Source: Deltaproteobacteria bacterium
Lineage (GTDB): Bacteria > Desulfobacterota > Binatia > UTPRO1
DNA length: 64,000 nucleotides
Reading direction: 5' to 3'
NCBI GenBank assembly: GCA_020848745.1
Contig: JADLHM010000055.1
Location: 62,001-126,000, forward strand
Positions within the stretch are counted from its first letter, which is position 1, and every line of letters begins with the position of its first letter. The notes beneath the pieces are model-generated. The model did no database searches. It was not told the DNA's origin and saw only the letters and a list, made by a program, of their open reading frames with translations. Positions 1-9,114 of this stretch are shown here, piece by piece. The translations under genes and the position numbers were made by a program.

Positions 1-356
1 CCGTCGGTCGTGCGCGCGTCGGCCTGCCAGAGCTGCGAACGGCGCCCGCGTGTCAGTGGACGCGCCGTCACGGTGATCCGCCCCTCGCGGACCGCGTGGA
101 TGAAGCTCGTGTGGTTCTCCACGCCGACGACGGCCTGGCGGCGCGGCATGGCGGCCAGGGCGGCGCCGATCGAGCAGGCCGTCTCGACGGCAGTGCAGTG
201 CATGCCCCCGTGCACGATGCCGTAGGGCTGGCGGTGACGGTCGTCGACGTCGTACTCGAGCACGACCTCATCGGGCCCGCTGTGGACGACGCGGATCCCG
301 AGCGTCGCGTCGAGCCCGCCCGCGGGACCGACGAGTCGCGTTGATTCGGAGGACAC
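1..356 (-). CDS. PaaI-family hotdog thioesterase, C-terminus cut by window edge
   Basis: Reading the minus strand from a GTG at 356 gives an uninterrupted frame to the window edge. The segment GIVHGGMHCTAVETACSIGA is the hallmark of PaaI-type acyl-CoA thioesterases: the HGG loop followed by the central helix. It is preceded by a typical first strand (LGIRVVHSGPDEVVLEYDV) and followed by VGVENHTSFIHAVREG, where family members keep the N-H-x-x-F strand. The family hydrolyses CoA thioesters of aromatic or fatty acids in the cytoplasm. The start is uncertain because the frame stays open further upstream, and the last residues are missing. Confidence 0.8.
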   Translation of the reverse strand, partial: MSSESTRLVGPAGGLDATLGIRVVHSGPDEVVLEYDVDDRHRQPYGIVHGGMHCTAVETACSIGAALAAMPRRQAVVGVENHTSFIHAVREGRITVTARPLTRGRRSQLWQADARTTD

Positions 357-425
357 GCCGAGGTAGTGGCGCGGGCGAAGGGTTAACGCAAGCGCCGCGG
401 CGCGCGGCGCCGGAGGGAGCGAGGG

Positions 426-950
426 ATGAGTGAGATAAAGAACCGCTTGTGCCGCCGGATCCTCGTGCCGCACGACTTCTCGAGCCACGCGACGCGCGCG
501 CTCGAGATCGCGGCCGGGCTCGCGGGACCCGGGAGTGCGATCACCGTGCTGCACGCGCTCCCGCCGGTGTACTCTTCGATGGGCGGACCCGCCGCCGATC
601 TTGCGTGGGCGCCGACGCCGGCGGTGGTTGCCGACGTGAGGCGCCAGCTGACGCGTACCGTGGAGCGCGCGCTCGGGCGCGAGGACGCCGCGCGCGTTCG
701 CTGTCGCGTCGAGCTGGCCGATCCGCTGACGGCGATTCTCGCCGCGGCGAAGGGCGCCGACTTGATCGTGATGACGACCCTCGGGCGCACGGGACTGGGG
801 CACCTCCTCATGGGGAGCGTCGCGGAGAAGGTGGTGCGGCACGCGACCGTGCCCGTGCTCACGGTGCACCCGAAGGCGGCAGCGCGTCTCGCGCGCAGCC
901 GCACGCGGGTCGCCGCGCGTCCCCGCGCCAAGCGGAAGGCCCCCGCGTAG
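426..950 (+). CDS. Universal stress protein (UspA family)
   Basis: A 174-residue single-domain Usp protein. The first strand ends in ILVPHDFS (residues 12-19), the usual IL-x-P-x-D start of the fold. The glycine-rich nucleotide loop GRTGLGHLLMGS lies near residues 120-131, so this is the ATP-binding subtype. A basic tail of about 25 residues rich in Arg and Ala (RVAARPRAKRKAPA) extends past the domain and is unusual. The start is supported by a GGAGGGAGCGAGGG stretch directly upstream of the ATG. It stands alone and converges on nadA. Usp proteins are generally induced by stress; no specific regulator is visible. Confidence 0.9.
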   Translation: MSEIKNRLCRRILVPHDFSSHATRALEIAAGLAGPGSAITVLHALPPVYSSMGGPAADLAWAPTPAVVADVRRQLTRTVERALGREDAARVRCRVELADPLTAILAAAKGADLIVMTTLGRTGLGHLLMGSVAEKVVRHATVPVLTVHPKAAARLARSRTRVAARPRAKRKAPA

Positions 951-969
951 CGCGTGTTCAGCGCGGCTC

Positions 970-2307
970 TTAGCGCTCGGTGATCGCGATCATCTGCTCG
1001 AGCGCCCGCCGTGCGTCGCGGACCAGCACGGCGCGCTCGGCCTCGGACAGGCGCTCGCGCGCGCCGGTGTGCTCGTTCACGGCGTCGCCCGGCAGCACGT
1101 GGTTCAGGTCGGGCGGCATGCCCTTGCGCAGCAGGTCGAGGATCGCGACCAGGTGCGGCGGGTCGTTCCGCGACATCGTTGCGCAGCCGCATCCCATGCC
1201 CCCGAACTGCTCGCGCGGGACGTCGGCCATGTTGACGACCTCGACACCGCGGAGCGCGCCTTGTTCGCGTGCGTTCCGCACGAAATGCCCTTCGGTCGCG
1301 ATGGCGAGCTTGTCGCCGGGCTCGGCATCGGTCATCGCCTTCCAGAGATAGCTCGTCGAGCCGGCGCCGTCGGCGACGTCGACGACGACCTTGGGGCACT
1401 CCGGGTGGACCAGCACGCGGTAGCCGCGGCCTCGCCAATACGCGACCTGTGACGGTGTGAAGACCGTGTGAACGCCGCAGAAGCTGCCCCAGAGCACCAT
1501 GCGCGCGCGGTCGAGCCGATCGCGCGCGGCGGCGGGCAGGGCGGCGACGGTCTGCGCCGCGCCGTCGAGGCCGCCGGGCCACTGGAAGAGCGCGTCCGGA
1601 CCGAGCCCGCACCATCCCGCGGCGACCTCGCCGAGATGGCGATCGGGGACGAAGAAGATCTTCTTGTGCTGCTGGAGCGCCCAACCCACTACGGCCCTGG
1701 CGTTGGAGCTCGTGCAGACGGCGCCGCCCGTCCGGCCGGCGAGCGCCTTCACGCGTCCCGAGGTGTTCATGTAGGCGACCACGAGGAGATCCTCGCCGTA
1801 GCGCACCCGTAGATCGTCGAACACGGGCTCCACCATGGAGTCCTTCGCCAGCATCTCCATCGTGCAGCCGGACTTCGGGTTGGTGATCCAGACGTCCTGA
1901 TCCGGGTGCGCGAGGATCGCGATCGACTCGGCCATGAAGTGGACGGCCGACTCGACGAAGATCTTCACCTCGGGATGCCGCTGGGTCTGGAGCGCGAGCT
2001 GATACGAGTCGGCGATGTGCCCGCCATAGCGCTCGACGAGCTTCACGATCTCGCCGCCCATGTAGTAGTGCGCCAGGAGCATCACGCGGTCGCCGAGCGC
2101 GGCGAGCGCCGGGCGGATGTACGCGTCCATCCACGGCAGCACCGTTTCCGGGAGACGGTCGGGGAGGGCGAGGTACTCCTCGGCGTACGGTTGGAGCTCG
2201 GGCTGATACCAGTCGAGGGGGAGATCCGTCTGGCAGATCGGCATGTTCGGTACGAGCCGGATGCCGCTGCCGGGGACGTCGGACGCGTGCTGGGTCGGAA
2301 TCGCCAT
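970..2307 (-). CDS. nadA: Quinolinate synthase NadA
   Basis: A 445-residue NadA, longer than the usual 300-370 because of an N-terminal extension before the AHYY motif (residues 79-82). NadA condenses iminoaspartate with dihydroxyacetone phosphate to quinolinate in de novo NAD synthesis and carries a [4Fe-4S] cluster held by three cysteines. Matching positions are Cys148 (NPKSGC), Cys277 (GSFCGVH) and one of Cys373/375 (GMGCGC). The family motif HPECP is at 301-305. No nadB or nadC lies next to it. The gene follows a transglutaminase-like gene by about 55 nt on the same strand and may be cotranscribed with it. Confidence 0.95.
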   Translation of the reverse strand: MAIPTQHASDVPGSGIRLVPNMPICQTDLPLDWYQPELQPYAEEYLALPDRLPETVLPWMDAYIRPALAALGDRVMLLAHYYMGGEIVKLVERYGGHIADSYQLALQTQRHPEVKIFVESAVHFMAESIAILAHPDQDVWITNPKSGCTMEMLAKDSMVEPVFDDLRVRYGEDLLVVAYMNTSGRVKALAGRTGGAVCTSSNARAVVGWALQQHKKIFFVPDRHLGEVAAGWCGLGPDALFQWPGGLDGAAQTVAALPAAARDRLDRARMVLWGSFCGVHTVFTPSQVAYWRGRGYRVLVHPECPKVVVDVADGAGSTSYLWKAMTDAEPGDKLAIATEGHFVRNAREQGALRGVEVVNMADVPREQFGGMGCGCATMSRNDPPHLVAILDLLRKGMPPDLNHVLPGDAVNEHTGARERLSEAERAVLVRDARRALEQMIAITER

Positions 2308-2361
2308 CTCTGCAGTCGTCGCTACCAGGCGCGCCGATGCGATGCCATCGGAGCGCGCGGC

Positions 2362-3036
2362 TCAACGCGCGCGGTCGGCGTCGGCCTCGCGCTCGAAGTC
2401 GCCGCTCGCGCCGTCGGCCGCTGGCCCGGGATAGTACTCGGCGAACACGGCGTGCATCTCGTCGAACGGCACGTCGACGTGGGTCCCGCGGTCGCGGAGG
2501 TACTCCATGTGGCGCTCACCGGCGGTGTCGAACGGGTGCAGGACGCTGTCGGACACTCCGTCGAACTCGAGCGGCTTCACGCCGAATCGATCGCACAGGG
2601 AGCGGTTGAACGTCGGCGTCGCCTTCACCCACCGATCGTCGAGGAAGAGCTCCGTGAAACCGTGGAAAACGAAGACGTCCGTGCCCATCTGCGCCCGGAG
2701 GCGCTCGGTCGTGAGGTGGTTCCGGACGTCGGCGAAGCCGAGCCGCGCCGGGATGCCGACGGCGCGCGCGGCGGCCGCGAGCACGACCGCCTTCGCGACG
2801 CAGAATCCGGCGCCGCGGGTGAGGACGCTCGAGGCGCCGAGGAAGTCGGGCGTGAGGACGACGCCGTAGGGGTCGTAACGGATCTCGTCGCGGACCGCGT
2901 AGAAGAGACGCACGGCGCGTTCGCGATCGTCGGCGGCCCCCTCGGTGACGCGGGCGGCGAAGGCGCGGACGGCGGGGGCGTCGCTCTCTACGCAGGGGGA
3001 CGGCTGCAGGAAGGGGGCGAGCTCGGGCGTCGGCAT
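2362..3036 (-). CDS. Transglutaminase-like (papain-fold) protein
   Basis: About 224 residues. The core GAGFCVAKAVVLAAAARA carries the presumed catalytic Cys, and FHGFTELFLDDRWVKATPTFN supplies the His. The usual Asp of the triad falls in an ATPTFN segment where Thr replaces it. That substitution is seen in a subset of bacterial transglutaminase-like proteins, whose substrates are mostly unknown. I place the start at the internal ATG (3036) because GAGGAG lies 5 nt upstream of it; an ATG 24 nt further upstream has no ribosome site. The gene is divergent from the histidine kinase and upstream of nadA. There is no signal peptide, so the protein is cytoplasmic. Confidence 0.8.
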   Translation of the reverse strand: MPTPELAPFLQPSPCVESDAPAVRAFAARVTEGAADDRERAVRLFYAVRDEIRYDPYGVVLTPDFLGASSVLTRGAGFCVAKAVVLAAAARAVGIPARLGFADVRNHLTTERLRAQMGTDVFVFHGFTELFLDDRWVKATPTFNRSLCDRFGVKPLEFDGVSDSVLHPFDTAGERHMEYLRDRGTHVDVPFDEMHAVFAEYYPGPAADGASGDFEREADADRAR

Positions 3037-3179
3037 CGGGTCTCCTCGGTCGGGCGTCATGGCGTCCGGGGGTGGTAGCAGCTCGGCGGAGCCGACGGTA
3101 CCTGGGCCTGAAAGAAGGTCCCGCCGGGGCGTGGCCGGGACTCAAGAGTCTCCGCGAGCCTGTCGATGTGTACCGGCGA

Positions 3180-4985
3180 GTGGCCGTGCCCGTTTCCGAT
3201 TCGTGCGTTTCCCGGACCGCTTACCGGTCCGAGACGACCGCCGCCTTGCGGCAGCGCCTGGCGGTCGCCCTGGGGATCTTCGTCCTGTTCATGGGGGCCG
3301 GAACCTTCTTCGAGGTCGTGCGCTACCCGGAACGCATGCGGCCTGCCTTGCTGCTCTACACCGTCGAGGCCGGCATCGCGGTCGCCGGCGTGGTGCTCTG
3401 CCGCCTGCCGCGCTTCGACGCCTGGTCCGCGCCGATCGCGCTCGGAATCGGCGTCGGCGAAATGGCCTCCATCTGCGCCTACCACGCGATGGTGGGGGCG
3501 CAGGCCGAGCGCGTCACGACGATTCTCGGCGGCCTGCTGAACCTGCTCTCCGTGCTCTGTCCATGGGGCTGGGCGGTGCAGGCCTGGGCCGCGGCCGGCG
3601 CGGTCGCGAGCTTCGCGGCGGCGGCGCCGTTCCTGGTCACCACCGACGCGCTCGTGTTTCCGGGCATGGTGCTCCTCTGCGTCGCGACGACCTCGGTGTG
3701 GGCGGCGTTCTTCCTCGACCGCTATCGCTTCGAGGCCTTCACCCACGCCGCGCTACAGAGGGAGGAGGCTGAGATCGCAGCGCCGCTCGCGCGGATCAGC
3801 GAGACGCTGAGCCGACACCTCGGCCAGGCGGACGTGCTCGATCAGGTCAATCGCCTCGTGCGCGACGCGCTCGGGTGCGATTGGAGCAGCTTGTACCTCT
3901 TCGATCCGCATCGCTGCGTGTACTGGCTCGCGTCGAACGTCGGCTCGCCGCCGGACGTGGAGGCCGAGCTGACAGAGCTCGAGTTTCCGCCGACGAGCCT
4001 GGCGCTGATCCAGGCGCTGGCGCCCGGCGAGCTCATCGAGATCGCCGACGCCGACGACCAACCATGGGTTCCCGCCGCGCTGATGCGTCGCCTCGCGGTC
4101 GCGTCCGCGCTCTATGCCCCCGTCGTCCGCGGCGAACAGATCATCGGGGTGCTCGCTCTCGGGTACGTCGGCCGCCGCGGTGCCTTCTCGAGTCGGCAGC
4201 GCCGGCTGGCGCTCGGCATCGCGCACGTCACGGCGACGACGCTCGAGAACCGCCGGCTGATCGCCGACCTTCAAACGGCCAACCGCCTCAAGTCCGAGTT
4301 CGTCGCGACGATGTCACACGAGCTCCGCACGCCCATCAACGTCATCATGGGGTACACGGAGATGCTCGCCGACCGGGCCGTGACCGTCGACGAGTCCGCG
4401 TTCGATGACACGCTCGACCGCATCCGAACCCAATCGGTCGAGCTGTTGAATCTCGTGAGCGCCACCCTCGACATGGGGCGACTCGAGTCGGGACGCGAGA
4501 GCCTGACCCTCGACACGATCGCGCTCGACCCCCTCTTCGCGGAGCTGGCACGCGAGCTCGACGCGTTGACGCCCCCGAGCGTGCAGCTCCGCTGGCGGAA
4601 CGGCGTGGATCGGGTCGCGATCGTGAGCGACCGCGCGAAGCTGAAGACGATCCTGAAGAATCTGGTCGGGAACGCGCTCAAGTTCACTGACGCGGGAACC
4701 GTCGACGTGACTGCGCAACGTATCGACAGCTGGGTGCGCTTCACCATCCGGGACACCGGCATCGGCATTGCGCCCGAGCACCTCTCGGTGATCTTCGAGA
4801 TGTTCCGGCAAGTGGACTCGTCGTCGACCCGGAAGTTCGGCGGCGTGGGGCTCGGGCTGCACATCGCCCGGCGCCTTGCGGAGCTCCTCGGCGGGACGAT
4901 CGCGGTGGAGAGCGCGGCGGGAGCGGGGTCGATGTTCGCGGTGACGATCCCGGTCGAACGGCTCACCGACCGCCTCGCCTCGTAG
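3180..4985 (+). CDS. Membrane-bound GAF-domain sensor histidine kinase
   Basis: About 601 residues from the GTG I prefer at 3180; the frame is open upstream to 3072, inside the divergent control region. Order: roughly six hydrophobic segments (residues 20-190), a GAF domain (about 215-370), HisKA with the phospho-acceptor His380 in SHELRTP, then HATPase_c with N-box NLVGNALKF, DTGIGIAPEH and GGVGLGLHIARRL. It autophosphorylates on His and passes phosphate to a response regulator. No regulator is adjacent, so it is an orphan sensor. The ligand cannot be told from sequence. Start choice is the main uncertainty. Confidence 0.88.
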   Translation: MAVPVSDSCVSRTAYRSETTAALRQRLAVALGIFVLFMGAGTFFEVVRYPERMRPALLLYTVEAGIAVAGVVLCRLPRFDAWSAPIALGIGVGEMASICAYHAMVGAQAERVTTILGGLLNLLSVLCPWGWAVQAWAAAGAVASFAAAAPFLVTTDALVFPGMVLLCVATTSVWAAFFLDRYRFEAFTHAALQREEAEIAAPLARISETLSRHLGQADVLDQVNRLVRDALGCDWSSLYLFDPHRCVYWLASNVGSPPDVEAELTELEFPPTSLALIQALAPGELIEIADADDQPWVPAALMRRLAVASALYAPVVRGEQIIGVLALGYVGRRGAFSSRQRRLALGIAHVTATTLENRRLIADLQTANRLKSEFVATMSHELRTPINVIMGYTEMLADRAVTVDESAFDDTLDRIRTQSVELLNLVSATLDMGRLESGRESLTLDTIALDPLFAELARELDALTPPSVQLRWRNGVDRVAIVSDRAKLKTILKNLVGNALKFTDAGTVDVTAQRIDSWVRFTIRDTGIGIAPEHLSVIFEMFRQVDSSSTRKFGGVGLGLHIARRLAELLGGTIAVESAAGAGSMFAVTIPVERLTDRLAS

Positions 4986-5028
4986 CGTGCGGTACGGCCG
5001 CGCCGCCGGCCGACGCCAGAAGCGCGAA

Positions 5029-5062
5029 CGCCCGCGTCCGGTGGACCCACCGGACGCGGGCG
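5029..5062. terminator. Perfect 16-bp hairpin between convergent genes
   Basis: Arms 5029-5044 and 5047-5062 are exact reverse complements (CGCCCGCGTCCGGTGG and its complement) around 2 central bases. It sits in the 101-nt gap between the ends of the histidine kinase and the FKBP gene, so it could end transcription from both sides. There is no T-tract, so intrinsic termination strength is unproven. Confidence 0.65.
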
Positions 5063-5086
5063 TCCAGACGCGACCTGGCGGCGCGC

Positions 5087-5776
5087 TTACTTCACGATCT
5101 CGAGGAGCTCGATGTCGAAGACGAGGGTCGAGCCGGGCTTGATCTGCGGCGGGCGGCCCTGGTCGCCGTAGGCGATGTCGGAGGGACAGATCAGCTTCGC
5201 CTTGCCGCCGACCTTCATGAGCTGCACGCCCTCGGTCCAACACTTGATGACGCCGTTCAGCGGGAAGGTGGCGGGCTGGTTGCGCTGGACGGAGCTGTCG
5301 AAGACGGTGCCGTCGGTGAGCGTGCCGGTGTAGTGCACCTTCACCTTGTCGGTCGCCTTCGGCTGCTCGCCCGTGCCGGCTTTGATCTCTTGGATCACCA
5401 TGCCGGACGCGGTCTTGGTGGCGCCTTTCTCCTTGGCGGCCTTCTCGAGGTACTCCTGGCCGGCCTTCTTCTCGGCCGCCGCGGTCGCCGCGGCGTTCGC
5501 GGAGATCCGGTCGCGAAGCTTCTGCTGCATCTTCGCAAAATTTTCCTTGACGTCTGCTTTCGGCTCCTTCTTGAGCGCTCCGTCCTCGAACCCCTCCTTG
5601 ACCTTGGCGAACTCCTCGGGCGTGAGGTTCAACATCGAGAGCTGCTGGCTCAGGTTGAAGCCGAGGGCGTAGAAGCCCTTGTCGTCATCGGTCTTCAGCT
5701 CCGGATCGGCGGCGAACGCCGGGATCGTACACACGAGCGTCGCGCACACCAGCAACGCGGTTCGAACACGCAACAT
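5087..5776 (-). CDS. Exported FKBP-type peptidyl-prolyl isomerase (Mip/FkpA-like)
   Basis: 229 residues with a cleavable signal peptide (MLRVRTALLVCATLVCTIPAFA) and a helical N-terminal dimerisation region with a charged Ala/Lys/Glu-rich helix (about 60-125). The C-terminal FKBP domain (about 130-229) contains VKVHYTGTLTDGTVFDSS, WTEGVQLMKVGGKAKL and ending strand TLVFDIELLEI. The family catalyses prolyl isomerisation and acts as a folding chaperone in the periplasm. CPSDIAYG replaces the usual I/V-P-x-x-L-A-Y-G. The start has an AAAGGAGTC ribosome site. It is transcribed away from recQ, with which it shares an overlapping promoter region. Confidence 0.95.
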   Translation of the reverse strand: MLRVRTALLVCATLVCTIPAFAADPELKTDDDKGFYALGFNLSQQLSMLNLTPEEFAKVKEGFEDGALKKEPKADVKENFAKMQQKLRDRISANAAATAAAEKKAGQEYLEKAAKEKGATKTASGMVIQEIKAGTGEQPKATDKVKVHYTGTLTDGTVFDSSVQRNQPATFPLNGVIKCWTEGVQLMKVGGKAKLICPSDIAYGDQGRPPQIKPGSTLVFDIELLEIVK

Positions 5777-5821
5777 CAGGGACTCCTTTCAAAATGCGGG
5801 GGTGACCTCGAGAATCCGAGC

Positions 5822-5850
5822 GTACTATCCGCGTTGCGCGGCGCGCGCAA
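5822..5850 (-). promoter_or_regulatory. Candidate sigma70 promoter of the FKBP gene
   Basis: On the minus strand TTGCGC (5850-5845) and TAGTAC (5827-5822) are separated by 17 bp, about 45 nt before the FKBP start. It overlaps a plus-strand candidate promoter for recQ, so the two genes may compete for polymerase. This is a pattern match only. Confidence 0.4.
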
Positions 5851-5862
5851 TGCCTCTATACG
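5834..5862 (+). promoter_or_regulatory. Candidate promoter upstream of recQ
   Basis: TTGCGC (5834-5839) and TATACG (5857-5862) with 17-bp spacing. Transcription would begin at about 5868-5870, inside the first possible RecQ codons and with no canonical start codon before 6004, so the message would be leaderless or nearly so. Confidence 0.35.
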
Positions 5863-5868
5863 ACCGCG

Positions 5869-7422
5869 ATCGAGTCCCACCGGCAAGCGTCGATCTTCGG
5901 TCCCCGCGAGATCCTGCGCGGCGTTTTCGGCTACGAGGACTTCCGTCCCGGCCAGGAGAAGATCATCTCGACCGTCGTCGGCGGCCGCGACTGCATCGGC
6001 GTCATGCCGACCGGCGCGGGAAAGTCCCTGACCTTCCAGATTCCGGCTCGCATCCTGCCAGGCACCGTGCTCGTGGTGAGTCCGCTCATCTCGTTGATGA
6101 AGGATCAGGTCGACGCGCTCACGCGCTACGGCTTCCGCGCGACCGTCCTCAACTCGTCGATCGACTACGAGACCCGACGCGACCGCCTCGAGCGCTTGCG
6201 CGCCGGCGAGTACGAGCTCGTGTACGTCGCCCCCGAAGGGCTCGAGGGCAGCCTCCGGACGATGCTCGCGCAGACGCCGATCTCGCTCGTGGTGGTGGAC
6301 GAGGCGCATTGCATCTCGGAGTGGGGGCACGACTTCCGGCCGGCGTATCGACGCCTCTGCGGGTTGAAGCAGGAGCTCGGCGGCGTGCCGGTCCTGGCCC
6401 TCACGGCGACGGCGACGCGCAAAGTGGCCGGGGACATCATCCGGCAGCTCGGCATGGTGAAGCCCGACGGCTTCAAGGGCTCGTTCTTTCGCGCCAACCT
6501 CCGGCTCTGGGCCCACAAGAAGGGCGACGGCCGCGGCTCGCGGCAGGATCTGCTCGGTTACGTGCGGGGACGCGCGGGCGAAAGCGGCATCATCTATTCG
6601 TTGAGCCGGAAGAACGTCGACACGCTCGCCGCATTCCTCGCCGCGAACGGCGCGCGTGCGCTGCCGTATCACGCCGGACTCGACGAGGAGACGCGCGCGC
6701 GCCACCAGGACGCGTTCGCTCGGGACGAGATCGACGTCGTGGTGGCGACGATCGCGTTCGGCATGGGCATCGACAAGTCGAACGTTCGCTACGTCATCCA
6801 CCGGGAGATGCCGCGCTCGATCGAGGGCTACACCCAGGAGGTCGGGCGCGCCGGACGCGACGGATGCGCCAGCGACTGCATCTTGCTGTACTCGTGGGCC
6901 GACGTCATCGCGCACGAACGGCTGCAGAGCACGATCGAGGACGCGACCGTCCGCAACGCCGCGCGCGCGAAGACCAAGGCGATGTTCGAGCTCGCCGACG
7001 CGCCCGGCTGCCGTCATCAGCGTCTGGTGGCCACCTTCGACGAGACGATCCCGCCGTGCGGCGAGTCGTGCGACCACTGTCGGGGCGAGTCCCTCGGCGA
7101 CGTGCTCGTCGGGGCGCGCGCGAGCGGAAAGGCGATGCGCGGCGGCGCCGGCGGGGCGAAGACCGCGGCGGCGGACGCGCCGCTCGCGGGCGCCGCCGCG
7201 GCCCTGTTCGAGCGCTTGCGCGTGCTCCGTCGCTCACTCGCCGACGCGGAGGGCGTGCCCGCGTACATCGTCTTCAGCGATGCCGTCCTGGCGCGCATGG
7301 CGGCGACGCGTCCGGCCGACGACGCGGGACTGCTCGCCGTCCCGGGCGTCGGTCCCGCGAAGCTTGCGCGCTACGGCGCCGCGTTCCTGCAAGCCATCCA
7401 AGAGGGAGATCCTCATCGATGA
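5869..7422 (+). CDS. recQ: ATP-dependent DNA helicase RecQ, start codon unresolved
   Basis: The RecQ reading frame is clear from about 5893: [19 protein letters not shown] is the conserved N-terminal Q-motif region, followed by Walker [13 protein letters not shown] box [34 protein letters not shown] and [11 protein letters not shown] zinc site follows (C-x15-16-C-x3-C-x2-C near CGESCDHC), then directly an HRDC domain ending at 7422; the RQC winged helix appears to be missing. Between an in-frame stop at 5803 and the ATG at 6004 there is no ATG, GTG or TTG. Starting at 6004 would delete the Q motif. The coordinate 5869 (ATC) is only a placeholder. RecQ unwinds DNA in recombination and fork repair. 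Confidence 0.88.
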   Translation: MESHRQASIFGPREILRGVFGYEDFRPGQEKIISTVVGGRDCIGVMPTGAGKSLTFQIPARILPGTVLVVSPLISLMKDQVDALTRYGFRATVLNSSIDYETRRDRLERLRAGEYELVYVAPEGLEGSLRTMLAQTPISLVVVDEAHCISEWGHDFRPAYRRLCGLKQELGGVPVLALTATATRKVAGDIIRQLGMVKPDGFKGSFFRANLRLWAHKKGDGRGSRQDLLGYVRGRAGESGIIYSLSRKNVDTLAAFLAANGARALPYHAGLDEETRARHQDAFARDEIDVVVATIAFGMGIDKSNVRYVIHREMPRSIEGYTQEVGRAGRDGCASDCILLYSWADVIAHERLQSTIEDATVRNAARAKTKAMFELADAPGCRHQRLVATFDETIPPCGESCDHCRGESLGDVLVGARASGKAMRGGAGGAKTAAADAPLAGAAAALFERLRVLRRSLADAEGVPAYIVFSDAVLARMAATRPADDAGLLAVPGVGPAKLARYGAAFLQAIQEGDPHR

Positions 7423-8087
7423 CGACGTCCCCACCGCCCTCGACGCGCCCAAGCGTCAAGACGACGCCCCCCGCGGGTCCGCTCGCACGCGCCCTCGCGC
7501 GCGCCTGGCTCTGGTTTTTCGGCTGGAAGGTCGAAGGGGAGCTGCCGCCCGGCATCAAGGCGGTCGCGATCGCGTATCCGCACACCACGAACTGGGACAT
7601 GCCGTTCATGCTGGCCGTGGCGTATCGCCTCGGCGTGCGGCCGTCGTGGCTCGGAAAGCGGCAGATCTTCCGCACGCCCTTCGGCGGGTTCATGCGATGG
7701 CTCGGCGGCATTCCCGTCGACCGGAGCGCCCGCACGAACATGGTGGCCCAGGTGGTTGAGCGCTTCGCCGGCATCGACCGCCTCTTCCTCGTGGTGCCGC
7801 CGTCGGCGACACGCCACAAGGCGGCCCACTGGAAGTCGGGCTTCTACCACATCGCGCGCGGCGCCGGGGTGCCGATCCTCTGCACGTTCCTCGACTACAC
7901 CCGCAAGGTCGGTGGGATCGGCGCCGTGGTCCACCCGACGGGCGACGTGCGCGCCGACATGGACGTCATCCGGGCATTCTATCAGGGGATCGAGGGCCGC
8001 TACCCCGAGAACCAAACCCCGATCTACCTTCCCGAGGAGGACCCGCCGCAGGCCCGGGCCGCCGGGGGCGCCGGACCGGTCGGCTAG
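7419..8087 (+). CDS. PlsC-type lysophospholipid acyltransferase-like protein
   Basis: 222 residues. [12 protein letters not shown] supplies the H-x4-D catalytic motif of glycerolipid acyltransferases, followed by [25 protein letters not shown], the usual second block. In block III the common FPEGTRS is replaced by VPPSATR, so substrate preference may differ from PlsC. A hydrophobic stretch near residues 20-40 suggests peripheral or single-pass membrane attachment. The ATG overlaps the RecQ stop (ATGA, 7419-7422), with GAGGGAG upstream, implying translational coupling. A functional link to RecQ is not apparent. Confidence 0.82.
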   Translation: MTTSPPPSTRPSVKTTPPAGPLARALARAWLWFFGWKVEGELPPGIKAVAIAYPHTTNWDMPFMLAVAYRLGVRPSWLGKRQIFRTPFGGFMRWLGGIPVDRSARTNMVAQVVERFAGIDRLFLVVPPSATRHKAAHWKSGFYHIARGAGVPILCTFLDYTRKVGGIGAVVHPTGDVRADMDVIRAFYQGIEGRYPENQTPIYLPEEDPPQARAAGGAGPVG

Positions 8088-8091
8088 ATGG

Positions 8092-8136
8092 GATGAAGCG
8101 GCGGGCCACCACGTGGTGGGGGCCAGCCGCTTCATC
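8092..8136. terminator. Nested hairpin after the acyltransferase gene
   Basis: Outer arms GATGAAGCGGC (8092-8102) and GCCGCTTCATC (8126-8136) are exact complements. Inside them lies a perfect 14-nt palindrome, CCACCACGTGGTGG (8106-8119). The position 4 nt after the stop fits a terminator or processing structure, but no T-run follows. The inner palindrome could equally be a protein-binding site. Confidence 0.5.
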
Positions 8137-8310
8137 TAGGAACCTCCGCGCCGCGTACGCCTGGGCGCGGGGGCGAGCAGCCGGCGGCGGCCGCTCCGGA
8201 GTGCGCGGCAGGAACGGCCGCGTCGGAGGGACGATTTTTCCCATGGGCGGACGCGGATACGGCTCGGCCGGCCGTTTCGCCGCTGGCATCGAACCTGCTG
8301 TCACCGGGGC

Positions 8311-9114
8311 ATGGCGTATCGGTCATGGATTCGCGGACGGCTCCGGGCCTCGTTGGTCGGGGCGGTGGTGTTCACCGTGGCGGCGGGGGCGGTCGGGCTG
8401 CTCGATCCGACGGCGCTCGTGATCACCATCGGCGGCGGGCTCGGCGTCACGGCGATGACGTTCTCCCGCGAGCGCATCGCGCGCGCGTGGCAGCTGGTCC
8501 AGGCGGCGCTCGAGGAGCCCGCGGATCCCGAAGATATCCTCGCGACGCTCAAGCGCTATGCCCGCATCCACCGGCTCGAAGGGGCGCCGGCGCTCGAGCG
8601 CGCGGCGGCGCAGGCAGACGATCCGTTCCTGTGCGCGGCGATCATGCTCGCGACCGAAGGGCGCGACGACGAGGGGCTCGCGGGGGCGCTCGCCGGCGAG
8701 GTGCGGCGAGCGTCGGTGGAAGGTGAGAACGCGCGTCAGGTGGTGCTGCTGCTCGGGAAGCTCTTTCCCGCCTTCGGCCTCATCGGGACGCTGATCGGGC
8801 TCGCCCACCTGCTGCACAACCTCGGCAACGCGACGAATCTCGCCGCCATCGGTCCGGGACTTGGGATCGCGGTCACGACGACTCTCTACGGCGCCGTGCT
8901 CGCCAACGTGGTCGTCCTGCCGCTCGCGACGAAGCTGCACGCGCACCTCGACCGCCGCCACGCGACGATGCAGTTGATTGCGGACGGCACGTTGATGGTG
9001 CAACGCAAGGAATATCCGACCCGCATCGAACAGATGTTGCGCGGGGCGTTCGCACTGCCGACGCGCGGCGATGCCTCGTCCGCCGCCCTGACCCTCGCCG
9101 ACCGTGCGGCCTGA
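8311..9114 (+). CDS. motA: MotA-type stator proton-channel subunit
   Basis: 267 residues with MotA/TolQ/ExbB architecture: two N-terminal membrane segments (about 12-50), a cytoplasmic stretch, then a pair of C-terminal segments around LLGKLFPAFGLIGTLIGLAHLL and GIAVTTTLYGAVLANVVVLPLATKL. The P-A-F-G-L-I-G-T-L-I-G pattern is the MotA channel helix. With MotB it forms an inner-membrane ion channel that drives torque. It overlaps motB by 11 nt. No other flagellar gene is in the window, so the pair could energise flagella encoded elsewhere or another surface machine. Confidence 0.88.
   Translation: MAYRSWIRGRLRASLVGAVVFTVAAGAVGLLDPTALVITIGGGLGVTAMTFSRERIARAWQLVQAALEEPADPEDILATLKRYARIHRLEGAPALERAAAQADDPFLCAAIMLATEGRDDEGLAGALAGEVRRASVEGENARQVVLLLGKLFPAFGLIGTLIGLAHLLHNLGNATNLAAIGPGLGIAVTTTLYGAVLANVVVLPLATKLHAHLDRRHATMQLIADGTLMVQRKEYPTRIEQMLRGAFALPTRGDASSAALTLADRAA

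Noticed and set aside
1906-3078. Long plus-strand ORF opposite nadA and the transglutaminase gene
   Set aside because: Low-complexity Arg/Val/Glu composition typical of antisense frames in GC-rich genes; no domain.
5850-5940. ATG at 5850 as the RecQ start
   Set aside because: It is in another frame from the helicase and has no ribosome site; usable only if a base is missing, which I report as a possibility and not as the call.
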